Shown: positions 1 to 6,217, numbered from the stretch's first letter. The stretch: DNA of 6,952 nt from Anaerolineales bacterium (GCA_020847355.1 JADLCG010000037.1:1-6952); one strand, 5' to 3'. Numbers and translations are program-made. Notes: generated by a model not told the origin, from the letters alone.

Positions 1-1567
1 CCACCTGCCGCGCATCCACATGCACGTTGGGAAAATCCTCAGCCCAATTCAATTCCACTGCGCCATCCGGCAAACCCATATTGGCGACAGTCTCCGCAAT
101 CATTTCATTCAACGCAACCGATTCGTCATTCCGTTGGCGCGCAGGTCCAATCAGCCCTTCTTTGATGCTGAGAATCGTCTCGGCGCTGTTTTCTGCAATT
201 TCCAAATCTTCAAACAAAGATTCTACGCTGACCAAAGCTTGCAAACGATTCGGCTTCATCACAGACATCTCGGCGAGAATTTTTGATAAATCCAAACCCT
301 GGGCTTGCGCCTCTTCCTTGACCGTTTGCACAGCCGCTTTCAAACTAACATTTTCCAACGCGGATTCATCCACTTGCGCGATCAGCGCCAAAAGATAAGC
401 CATATCTTCACGCACGCGCTTAACACTCCCCGGAATGGGCGCGGCTTTATTCCCCACCCAATGAATCGCTTCGCCGGTGGCAGTGGCAATCGCTTCATAA
501 GTTTTCGTGCGTAAAATTTCAGAGTTAGCGGCTTCCAGTTTCAACATCAACTGCGCGTTGTTCAAGGCAATCGCGATCTGATCCGCCATCGTTTGCAAAG
601 AAGTCACATCTTCCTCGGAGAAAGCGTTTGGCTCAGAACTTTGCACGGTGACGGCGCCAAGCGCGCGCGCATCCACGATCAAAGGCAACGCCATTTCCGA
701 GCGCGTATTCGGCAAATAAGGATTCTTAACCCGCGCTTCTTCGTCCGCTACATCAAAAGCAATTTGCGCCTTTTGTTCAACAATGGATCTGCCGATCATT
801 GAATTTTCATCTACCGGCAAGCGATAATTTTCCGCTAACATCTTTCGCCCCGCCACAGCATAACCAGCCCGCAAAACAGCCCATTGCCGGTCGTCTGAGA
901 TCAAAAAGATGCCGGAATAATAAAAATTGAATTCGCTACAAATGATGTTGACGGTATGCTTCAACAAATCGTCCATATCCAAAATGGAAGTGACCATTTG
1001 TCCGGCGCGCGCGGCGGTTTCCAGTAATTTATGCCTGCGCTCCAGCATGGAAAACATCTTTTCATTTTGCTGAAGCAGATATTTATTCTTTTCAACCGTA
1101 GCGCTCAACTGGCGGATATTTTCCTCCAGCCTTTGCACAAGTTCTTGTTGATACGCCTGCAAATACTGTTCGGCGTCTTCCAGCTTTTCAACTTTACCGT
1201 TGAAGTAAGCGTTCACCAACGCTTCAAAATCTTCGTCAATAGGTTTGGGGATAAAGCCCACCGCACCTGCGGCTAGGGCGCGTTCGCGCGCGCCGGGAGA
1301 AAGGTCCGCCGAGACGATCACAATCGGCGTATTCGGCAACATCTTCTTCAAGCGCGTAGCGGCTTCGCTACCGGTCATGTGCGGCAAATTATGATCGAGC
1401 AAAATAATATCGGGCTGAGTCTCTTCGGCAAGTTGCAAGCCGTCCAGCGGATCGTCCGCTTCGAGGATGATGTATTGATCCGCGAGCAAGCGCCGCACCA
1501 AAGCGCGCATTTCGTCGCTATCTTCGATATAAAGCAATTGCGGTAATTGAAGCGGATCGAGAGACAT
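1..1567 (-). CDS. Receiver-GAF-histidine kinase signalling protein (C-terminus outside window)
   Basis: The frame is open from ATG at 1567 to the left edge (522 codons), with no stop. Residues 8-125 form a response-regulator receiver domain: acidic pair E15/D16, phosphoacceptor D58 in LLDHNLP, S86 in IVIVSAD and K108 in FIPKPID. A charged, Gln/Glu-rich helix, probably a coiled coil, spans about 125-180. A GAF domain follows at about 182-340, with the family pattern TRSEMALPL and ending in IAIALNNAQ. A kinase-like helix then carries H369 in AIHWVGNKAAP, with N373 four residues later as in HELRN-type H-boxes. The last visible residues (FPNVHVDARQV) look like the approach to the ATPase N-box, so the ATP-binding domain should lie beyond base 1. 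It is probably cytoplasmic: no membrane segment is visible. It starts 6 bases after the ATPase gene, so it is likely the last visible member of the same operon. The ligand of the GAF domain is unknown. The H-box is atypical, so kinase activity is inferred. Confidence 0.88.
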   Translation of the reverse strand, partial: MSLDPLQLPQLLYIEDSDEMRALVRRLLADQYIILEADDPLDGLQLAEETQPDIILLDHNLPHMTGSEAATRLKKMLPNTPIVIVSADLSPGARERALAAGAVGFIPKPIDEDFEALVNAYFNGKVEKLEDAEQYLQAYQQELVQRLEENIRQLSATVEKNKYLLQQNEKMFSMLERRHKLLETAARAGQMVTSILDMDDLLKHTVNIICSEFNFYYSGIFLISDDRQWAVLRAGYAVAGRKMLAENYRLPVDENSMIGRSIVEQKAQIAFDVADEEARVKNPYLPNTRSEMALPLIVDARALGAVTVQSSEPNAFSEEDVTSLQTMADQIAIALNNAQLMLKLEAANSEILRTKTYEAIATATGEAIHWVGNKAAPIPGSVKRVREDMAYLLALIAQVDESALENVSLKAAVQTVKEEAQAQGLDLSKILAEMSVMKPNRLQALVSVESLFEDLEIAENSAETILSIKEGLIGPARQRNDESVALNEMIAETVANMGLPDGAVELNWAEDFPNVHVDARQV

Positions 1568-1573
1568 ATTATT

Positions 1574-2734
1574 TCAACGCCTTGAAAATTCTTTTGCGAC
1601 TTGTTGCGCTTCTAAACGCTGTTGGGAGATTTGCTCCAGCGCTTCGGCGGTAATTGGAGATTCGTGAATCACGCGCACAAACTCAGACTTGGGCAGGGTC
1701 GTTATTTCTACGGGCATTTTCCCAGCCCGCGCAGAGGCGCCGAATTTTCCGCCATGCAGTAATTCAACTTCGCCAAAGAATTCGCCCGCTTTGCGCCAAG
1801 CCAGCGCTTCGCCGTTTTGCGAAATCAATTCCACTTCGCCTTGTTTGACTATATAGAAAGAATCTAATTCCGCGCCTTCGGCAAGAATCGCTTCATTGGG
1901 TTGATATGTTCGCGTTTGGGCGAGCTTCGTAAATTCCAGCATGTGGCGATGACGCAGTTTCGGCAGGGCTTTGGAAATCGCTTCGTCAATCAATTCGCCG
2001 TCCGAAAGGATGATGTTGCGATGCGTCCGCGAAGTGAGCGAAGGATCGTGCGTGACCATCACGACGGTTTTGCCCTGCGCGACAAAGCGCTCAAAGAGTT
2101 GGATGATCGTATCCGCCGAGCGCGTATCTAAATTTCCGGTCGGCTCATCGGCAACCAGCAAAGGCGGGTCACATGCCATAGCGCGGGCAATCGCCGCCAA
2201 TTGTTGTTGCCCGGTAGAGACTAAAACCGGCAATTTGTTAGCGAATTTTTCCAAGCCCACCAATTCCAATAATTCCAAAGCGCGTTTGGGGCGCTCGTCA
2301 AAATCATACAGGCTGACATAATCCATCGGAAGCATGACATTTTCAAGGAGCGTGAGCATGGGCAGGAGTTGAAAAAATTGAAAGACAATGCCAAGATTTT
2401 TTCCGCGCCAATTTGAGCGCTGGCTTTCGCTCACGCCGGTATAAATATCCGCCGCATTGACGACGACTTGCCCTTCGGTGGGATGATCAATGCCGGTGAT
2501 CATGTTGAGCAAGGTGGATTTGCCACTGCCAGATTTGCCGACAATCGAAACAAATTCGCCGCGCTTGATCGTCAAGTTCACGCCTTTGAGCACGGTGAAT
2601 TCTCCGGCGGCGTTGGAGAATCTTTTGATTACGCCGCGTAGTTCGATCATAGCATCGGGATGGGAATCTGCGTCTCGGACGAGATCAACTTTCCGCTTAG
2701 CGCGTGAGGCGCTGACTGAGGGGTTTACGTTCAT
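1574..2734 (-). CDS. LolD/MacB-type ABC ATPase fused to a cyclic-nucleotide-binding-like domain
   Basis: This protein has 386 residues; LolD-type ATPases usually have about 220-250. After a charged N-terminal extension (about 1-28), the ABC domain spans about 29-255: Walker A GKSGSGKST (66-74), Q-loop Q119, Walker B LLVADE (192-197) with catalytic E197, TGNLD (199-203) and switch H229 in VMVTHD. The signature is VSTGQQQL (172-179 region) instead of LSGGQQQR. Residues 265-358 resemble a cNMP-binding beta-roll: FYIVKQGEVELI, then FFGEVELL. The arginine normally present in the phosphate-binding cassette (FGE...PRA) appears replaced by F331, so ordinary cAMP/cGMP binding is doubtful. No membrane segment is seen; it should act on the cytoplasmic face with a permease. 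The ATG at 2734 overlaps the upstream stop as ATGA, which supports translational coupling; M29 is a possible alternative start. It resembles its neighbour closely (SWRGKN/NWRGKN, ENVMLPMD, ANKLP), suggesting duplication. The substrate is unknown. Confidence 0.9.
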   Translation of the reverse strand: MNVNPSVSASRAKRKVDLVRDADSHPDAMIELRGVIKRFSNAAGEFTVLKGVNLTIKRGEFVSIVGKSGSGKSTLLNMITGIDHPTEGQVVVNAADIYTGVSESQRSNWRGKNLGIVFQFFQLLPMLTLLENVMLPMDYVSLYDFDERPKRALELLELVGLEKFANKLPVLVSTGQQQLAAIARAMACDPPLLVADEPTGNLDTRSADTIIQLFERFVAQGKTVVMVTHDPSLTSRTHRNIILSDGELIDEAISKALPKLRHRHMLEFTKLAQTRTYQPNEAILAEGAELDSFYIVKQGEVELISQNGEALAWRKAGEFFGEVELLHGGKFGASARAGKMPVEITTLPKSEFVRVIHESPITAEALEQISQQRLEAQQVAKEFSRR

Positions 2735-3465
2735 TTGCGTCTCCGCATCATGGTTCGGTCAAATTCAGATGGCGCATCCACCAGTTCGCCGTCGGCGATT
2801 GTCAAACTTCTTGAGAAGCGGCTCGCCAAACCTAAATCGTGCGTGACCATCACAATCGTTTTGCCGCGTTCTTCAACAAGGCGCGTGAACACATCAAAGA
2901 TGTGATCGGCGGTGATCGAATCCAAACTGCCGGTCGGCTCATCCGCCACGAGAATCGGCGGGTCGTTTGCCAGCGCGCGCGCAATAGCGACGCGCTGTTG
3001 TTGCCCGCCAGAGATAAAGCTGGGAAGTTTGTTAGCGTGTTCTTCCAATTCCATTAATTTCAATAACTCCAGCGCGCGCTCTTTGGCTTTACGTGGGTTG
3101 AAGTTGCCGGTCAGGTCCATTGGCAACATTACGTTTTCCGCCAAACTGAGCATCGGCAAAAGCTGAAAGGATTGATAGACCACGCCCATGTTTTTGCCGC
3201 GCCAACTAGCGCGTTGATCTTCGGATAATTTATGGATGGACAGACTCGCGCCTTCAGTTTGAATCAGCGTTTCGCCGCTGGTGAGATCGTCCACGCCGTT
3301 GAGCATGTTGAGAAGCGTAGATTTCCCCGCGCCGGATTTACCCACCACGCCGAGAAATTCGCCCGCCTCAATCTCGAGGTTGATATTTTTAAGCGCCACA
3401 AAATCTCCAGCGGCAGTGGAGTAAATTTTGTTGACGTCGCGCAGTTCAATGATAGGTGAAGTCAT
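2731..3465 (-). CDS. ABC transporter ATP-binding protein, LolD/MacB type
   Basis: This 244-residue protein is a single complete ABC ATPase of normal length for the LolD/MacB/FtsE-like group, which powers FtsX-fold permeases moving lipoproteins, peptides, drugs or other envelope cargo. All nucleotide-site motifs are intact: Walker A GKSGAGKST (42-50), Q-loop Q98 in VVYQSFQLLP, signature ISGGQQQR (151-158), Walker B ILVADE (171-176) with catalytic E176, D-loop region TGSLD (178-182) and switch H209 in VMVTHD. The tail MMRRRK is basic. It lacks a signal peptide or membrane segment, so it is cytoplasmic and peripheral. The ATG at 3465 lies 9 bases after the regulator gene, and the stop overlaps the next ATPase gene by four bases. 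No strong ribosome-binding site is visible. With its neighbour it may form a heterodimer in which this subunit supplies the intact signature. No permease partner is present in the window; naming the gene lolD or macB would be unjustified. Confidence 0.93.
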   Translation of the reverse strand: MTSPIIELRDVNKIYSTAAGDFVALKNINLEIEAGEFLGVVGKSGAGKSTLLNMLNGVDDLTSGETLIQTEGASLSIHKLSEDQRASWRGKNMGVVYQSFQLLPMLSLAENVMLPMDLTGNFNPRKAKERALELLKLMELEEHANKLPSFISGGQQQRVAIARALANDPPILVADEPTGSLDSITADHIFDVFTRLVEERGKTIVMVTHDLGLASRFSRSLTIADGELVDAPSEFDRTMMRRRK

Positions 3466-3474
3466 ATACTTAAT

Positions 3475-3783
3475 TCAACTCGTTTTATTCATAAAGTCTT
3501 GCAGTTGTTGGCGATATTTCGCCAGCGCTTTTTGTCCGCTCGCGGTGAGTTTACAAACGGTGAGCGGCAATTTTCCCTTAAATGTTTTTTCAATCCTGAC
3601 GTATCCGGCTTCTTCTAATTTAGAGAGATGCGCCGATAAATTTCCTTTGGTTAGTCCGGTCTCGCGTTGTAAGAAGACAAAGTCCGCGCTGACTACGCCC
3701 GCGAGAATCGTGGCGATCAACAAACGCGCCGGTTCGTGGATCAGCCGATCTACATCGGTGAGGTTGCGGAGATCAGCGCTCAT
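3475..3783 (-). CDS. Small winged-helix transcriptional regulator
   Basis: The protein has 102 residues and is a single winged helix-turn-helix domain, like the ArsR/MarR-related winged-helix families (PF13601-like). Residues about 12-35 (DRLIHEPARLLIATILAG) form the first helices, then FVFLQRETGLTKGNLSAHLSKLEEAGYV provides the helix-turn-helix with recognition helix around KGNLSAHLSKL, and IEKTFKGKLPLTVCKLT is the wing. A final helix (SGQKALAKYRQQLQDF) probably dimerises. The start is fixed by a strong AAGGAGG six bases before the ATG at 3783; a longer in-frame start at 3864 would lie deep inside the upstream gene. It overlaps the membrane-protein gene by 11 bases, so the two are probably translated together. 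It most likely binds the palindrome at 4416-4446 and represses its own operon; this is inference from position. No cysteine cluster or ligand pocket is evident, so the inducer is unknown. Confidence 0.92.
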   Translation of the reverse strand: MSADLRNLTDVDRLIHEPARLLIATILAGVVSADFVFLQRETGLTKGNLSAHLSKLEEAGYVRIEKTFKGKLPLTVCKLTASGQKALAKYRQQLQDFMNKTS

Positions 3784-4414
3784 GGGCGTCCTCCTTAGGC
3801 AGAGGGTTCTCGCGGAGATATTTTCTGAGCGTGATAAAGCCTGTGGCAAACAGAACAATTCCAAAAAGCGCGAAGAATAAACTAACGGTGTATTGCGGAA
3901 GCCAATTGACCAAAGAAGCGCCTAAGCCAAAGCCAAACGCCGCGCCGGCTAAATAGTAAAAGCGATTCAGTTCTGCGGCGCGCAGGCGCACGATAATCAA
4001 GGTCAAGCCAATCAGCAAGCCGAGCACGCTCGGCAACCAGCGAAACGTCCCCACCCATTTGCCGACGCCAACGACCAAAATCACAAAGCCGGCGAAGGAT
4101 AAAAAGATGAAAACCTTCGCTGAAAATTCTTCGCCTTTCGCGGGGTAATATTCCACATAGCCGGTGCGCGGATAAGTGATCTGTAGTTTGAAAACATTAA
4201 TCAGCCGGTTGGTCAAAAAAATGCCGAGCAGTAAAATCAAAATCAAACCGCCGTCTAAATACAGCGGGGCATTAGAATCCACCGGAAGCCACTGATGCCC
4301 AGCCACATAGATTGCCAGCAAAACAAAAAGCCCGCCAATGACCATTTCGCCAATGCCGTCTTTGAACCAGTAGCGCCGCACGCGCCGTTCGATTTCGTTG
4401 AAGTCGTGATCCAT
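3773..4414 (-). CDS. Six-helix integral membrane protein of unknown function
   Basis: I do not recognise a characterised family. The 213-residue protein begins with a charged cytoplasmic-looking segment (MDHDFNEIERRVRRYWFKDG), then shows about six hydrophobic segments near residues 21-40, 52-69, 100-118, 125-145, 152-172 and 176-196, ending in a charged tail (RKYLRENPLPKEDAHER). The loop at about 70-99 is polar and contains TYPRTGYVEYYP. There is no large extracytoplasmic domain of the kind found in FtsX/MacB permeases, so it is probably not the conventional permease for the two ATPases. Similar small membrane proteins starting with an RRYW..DG motif next to winged-helix regulators are, as I recall, common in Chloroflexota and Bacillota; this is memory, not a search. 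ATG at 4414 is the first gene after the promoter and lies one base from the palindrome. No Shine-Dalgarno sequence is visible. It may sense the membrane signal for the operon or be the protein the regulator controls. Confidence 0.85.
   Translation of the reverse strand: MDHDFNEIERRVRRYWFKDGIGEMVIGGLFVLLAIYVAGHQWLPVDSNAPLYLDGGLILILLLGIFLTNRLINVFKLQITYPRTGYVEYYPAKGEEFSAKVFIFLSFAGFVILVVGVGKWVGTFRWLPSVLGLLIGLTLIIVRLRAAELNRFYYLAGAAFGFGLGASLVNWLPQYTVSLFFALFGIVLFATGFITLRKYLRENPLPKEDAHER
3790..3796 (-). promoter_or_regulatory. Strong ribosome-binding site of the winged-helix regulator
   Basis: AAGGAGG on the minus strand, six bases (ACGCCC) before the ATG at 3783. It lies within the last codons of the membrane-protein gene. 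It decides the regulator start and allows independent loading of ribosomes despite the overlap. It is the best Shine-Dalgarno sequence in the window. Confidence 0.88.
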
Positions 4415-4415
4415 A

Positions 4416-4446
4416 GTAAACTGGTTTGTAATGCAAACCAGTTTAC
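4416..4446. promoter_or_regulatory. Perfect 13-5-13 inverted repeat, probable operator
   Basis: The arms are GTAAACTGGTTTG (4416-4428) and CAAACCAGTTTAC (4434-4446), an exact reverse complement, separated by TAATG. The repeat begins directly after the -10 element of the group B promoter and ends one base before the start codon at 4414, so it covers the expected transcription start. Each arm also contains an AAACNNGTTT element (4418-4427 and 4435-4444), centres 17 bases apart, so it may be two adjacent dyads and not one long one. The likely ligand is the winged-helix regulator encoded two genes on. It is not followed by a T-run on either strand and is not GC-rich, so a terminator is unlikely. 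The RNA could also form a hairpin next to the start codon. Confidence 0.8.
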
Positions 4447-4475
4447 ATATTACGCGAGAACGCCCGCCCTGTCAA
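4447..4475 (-). promoter_or_regulatory. Sigma-70-type promoter of the group B operon
   Basis: On the minus strand, TTGACA (4475-4470) is followed by exactly 17 bases and then TAATAT (4452-4447). The -35 matches the consensus fully and the -10 differs at a single base position from TATAAT by composition order but has strong A/T content. Transcription would begin near 4440, inside the palindrome, giving a leader of about 25 bases without a Shine-Dalgarno sequence. A partial repeat of the operator half (GTTTAC at 4484-4489, plus strand) lies upstream of the -35, overlapping the stop of the lipoprotein gene. Function is inferred from sequence and position. Confidence 0.78.
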
Positions 4476-4488
4476 GTTTTACGGTTTA

Positions 4489-5124
4489 CTATTTTGATAG
4501 GCAGGCGATCAAATCCAGCGCCGCATCATCCGCCTCGGAACTGGCGATCGCCAGCACAGGCGCCTTGCCCGCCGAATAAAGTTTACGCAGGCTTTCAGTC
4601 ATCCAACGCGCCGATAAAATGCCAATGGAATTTGGGTCGGCGCGCAATGCGTCGGTCATGTTCTGCGGATCGGAAGCGACTCGCGCCAACGCGGCGACGC
4701 CGCTAGCGTTCGTCACGAATTGGTCAAACCACATCTGCAGATCCGCATCTGAAGCATAGACCCAAACCGGCGCGGCTGAAGCGCCTCGTCCGGCGAATAC
4801 GGCTTGCGTTTGCTCTAGGCTCAAACTCGGCGTTGGGTTTTGGCGGTCCGCAACGACCAAAATCTCCTCTTCGTCAATCTGATAAGCGGGAGCGGTCAAG
4901 TTGGCTGGCTCGCCGAGGCGTAAATAAATTTGCGGGTCCGCAGGCGTAACTTGTAAAATTATTCCCTGCGCGTTGGCGCAGACGAATAATTCCGTCAGCC
5001 AGGGTTGCGCGGCGAGCGTGGCGTAAACCGTCACCACAGTTGGCGCGGCGGGGGCTTGTGGAGTCGAAGCGCAAGCGAAAAGCAAAAAAGGCGCAACCAA
5101 AAAACAAACGATTTTCTTCACCAC
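4489..5124 (-). CDS. Small PstS-like substrate-binding lipoprotein
   Basis: This 211-residue protein has a lipoprotein signal: basic start MVKK, hydrophobic stretch, and lipobox LFAC with C18 as the acylated cysteine, followed by a Pro/Ala-rich linker. It should be anchored on the outer face of the cytoplasmic membrane. The mature part resembles phosphate-type periplasmic-binding proteins: EEILVVADRQNP then LSLEQTQAVFAG (as in the PstS region before its ligand loop), then VWVYASDADLQMWFDQF and ALRADPNSIGILSARWM. It is shorter than typical PstS (about 270-300 residues), and the usual SGSG/T phosphate-loop residues are not evident, so phosphate binding is not claimed. The start is GTG at 5124 or the adjacent GTG at 5121; the latter would overlap the peptidase stop as GTGA. 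GGAG lies 11 bases before the first GTG. No permease or ATPase of the Pst type is adjacent. It could be a solute-binding or sensory lipoprotein. Confidence 0.8.
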   Translation of the reverse strand: MVKKIVCFLVAPFLLFACASTPQAPAAPTVVTVYATLAAQPWLTELFVCANAQGIILQVTPADPQIYLRLGEPANLTAPAYQIDEEEILVVADRQNPTPSLSLEQTQAVFAGRGASAAPVWVYASDADLQMWFDQFVTNASGVAALARVASDPQNMTDALRADPNSIGILSARWMTESLRKLYSAGKAPVLAIASSEADDAALDLIACLSK

Positions 5125-6206
5125 CGTTTAATCAACTCCACGAGCAAATTCTTTTTTTCTGCCAGCGAATCCGCGTAAATAAATTCCCGTTCCGAATGAT
5201 AACCTTCCCCGACTGCGCCCATGCCGTCTAATACAGGCACGCCTAACGCGGCGACAAAATTCCCATCCGAGCCGCCGCCTGTGCCGCCGGCTTTTAGCTC
5301 CATGCCAATTCGCGCGGCAATATTTTTGGCTTTTGCAAATGTAGTTTGCATCGTGTGGTCAAAAGGCATGGGCGGGCGATTCAGCTGTCCCGTAATTTGA
5401 AGCGCTGTTCCATCCAAAACCGGTTGGAGACGGTTAACTTCCGCCTCAATTCTCGTCCATTCGTCTGGTTGCAGAACCCGCACATCTACTTCAATTGACG
5501 CTTGATTCGGTACAACATTGGAAGTTGTGCCGCCGCGAATCACGCCAACGTTCAGCGTAGTTTGCTTTGCATAATCCGTCAGCTTTTGAAGCGCCAGCGT
5601 TTGATGCGCGATCTCCTCAATGGCGTTACGCCCCTGCGCGTGATCGCCGCCCGCGTGAGCGGCGCGCCCGCGCGCTTCTAAATGAAAATGCCCCACGCCT
5701 TTGCGCCAAGTTTTCAGCGCGCCATCCGGCAGGGCGGCTTCAAAGACGAGGACTAATTGCGCTTGCCGCGCCAATTCTTCAATATGTTTGCGCGAACTGT
5801 CGCTACCAATTTCTTCGTCAGATGTACACAGCAACGTGATCGAGCGATTCAGCGAATTTATTTTTTGAAGTTCGGCAATTGCGGAAAGACAAATCGCAAT
5901 TCCGGCTTTCATATCCAACACGCCGGGCCCGAAAATTTTTCCGTCCGCTTCGCGGTACGGCATGGACTGAAGCGTGCCGATGGGAAAGACTGTATCCATG
6001 TGGCAGAGGAATAAAAAGTTTTCCGCGCCGCTCCCCCATTTAGCGACGACATGTTTTCCAACTATTTGATTTTCAAGCGTTTGAATCTCCGCGCCTAGTT
6101 GGCGCGCTTCGGCGATGACTAAATCCGCAACGCAGTTCACCGCCGCCGGATCGTGCGAAGGCGATTCGGTTTCAACTAATTTTTTGAGCAAGGCTTTTGA
6201 ATCCAT
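5118..6206 (-). CDS. M20-family metallopeptidase, carboxypeptidase G2 type
   Basis: The 362-residue protein matches the usual M20A length. It hydrolyses a peptide or amide bond next to a C-terminal residue (glutamate in the model enzyme CPG2), using two zinc ions. The catalytic set is complete: H69 and D71 in HMD, bridging D98 in GVLDMKAG, catalytic E131 and ligand E132 in TSDEEIGS, ligand E156 in VLVFEAA, and H337 in GEGYHSERE. The GGTGGGSDGNF stretch (308-317 region) is typical of CPG2 relatives. A dimerisation (lid) domain lies at about 168-278, including AHAGG. No signal peptide is seen, so it is probably cytoplasmic, unlike CPG2 itself. The start at 6206 (MDSKALL) is chosen because the longer frame to 6347 would run through the end of uppP; it leaves an 11-base gap after that gene. 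It overlaps the lipoprotein gene by 4-7 bases. Substrate is unknown; a role in peptide or folate-type breakdown is possible. Confidence 0.93.
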   Translation of the reverse strand: MDSKALLKKLVETESPSHDPAAVNCVADLVIAEARQLGAEIQTLENQIVGKHVVAKWGSGAENFLFLCHMDTVFPIGTLQSMPYREADGKIFGPGVLDMKAGIAICLSAIAELQKINSLNRSITLLCTSDEEIGSDSSRKHIEELARQAQLVLVFEAALPDGALKTWRKGVGHFHLEARGRAAHAGGDHAQGRNAIEEIAHQTLALQKLTDYAKQTTLNVGVIRGGTTSNVVPNQASIEVDVRVLQPDEWTRIEAEVNRLQPVLDGTALQITGQLNRPPMPFDHTMQTTFAKAKNIAARIGMELKAGGTGGGSDGNFVAALGVPVLDGMGAVGEGYHSEREFIYADSLAEKKNLLVELIKRW

Positions 6207-6217
6207 TGGGGAACTCG

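Noticed and set aside
27..398. Plus-strand open frames inside the signalling gene (also 20-286, 305-514, 593-802, 1031-1276)
   Set aside because: They lie opposite a continuous minus-strand frame with clear receiver and GAF motifs, have low-complexity or unrecognisable products, and lack ribosome sites.
1285..1300. Runs of GCGCGC, which recur through the window
   Set aside because: They fall inside coding sequence at Ala/Arg codons (GCG, CGC) and show no regular spacing, so codon choice explains them.
1661..1942. The cNMP-like domain as a separate gene, or a frameshifted fusion
   Set aside because: The frame is continuous with the ATPase, with no start codon and ribosome site at the boundary; it reads as a true fusion.
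3784..3864. Longer regulator start at 3864
   Set aside because: It would overlap the membrane-protein gene by about 90 bases, and the strong AAGGAGG at 3790-3796 points to 3783.
3428..3880. Plus-strand 150-codon open frame
   Set aside because: It crosses the regulator and its gene boundaries on the opposite strand and shows no domain; the minus-strand genes explain this region.
4416..4446. Palindrome as an intrinsic terminator of the lipoprotein operon
   Set aside because: It is AT-rich, lacks a following T-run on the minus strand and lies downstream of a promoter, which fits an operator better.
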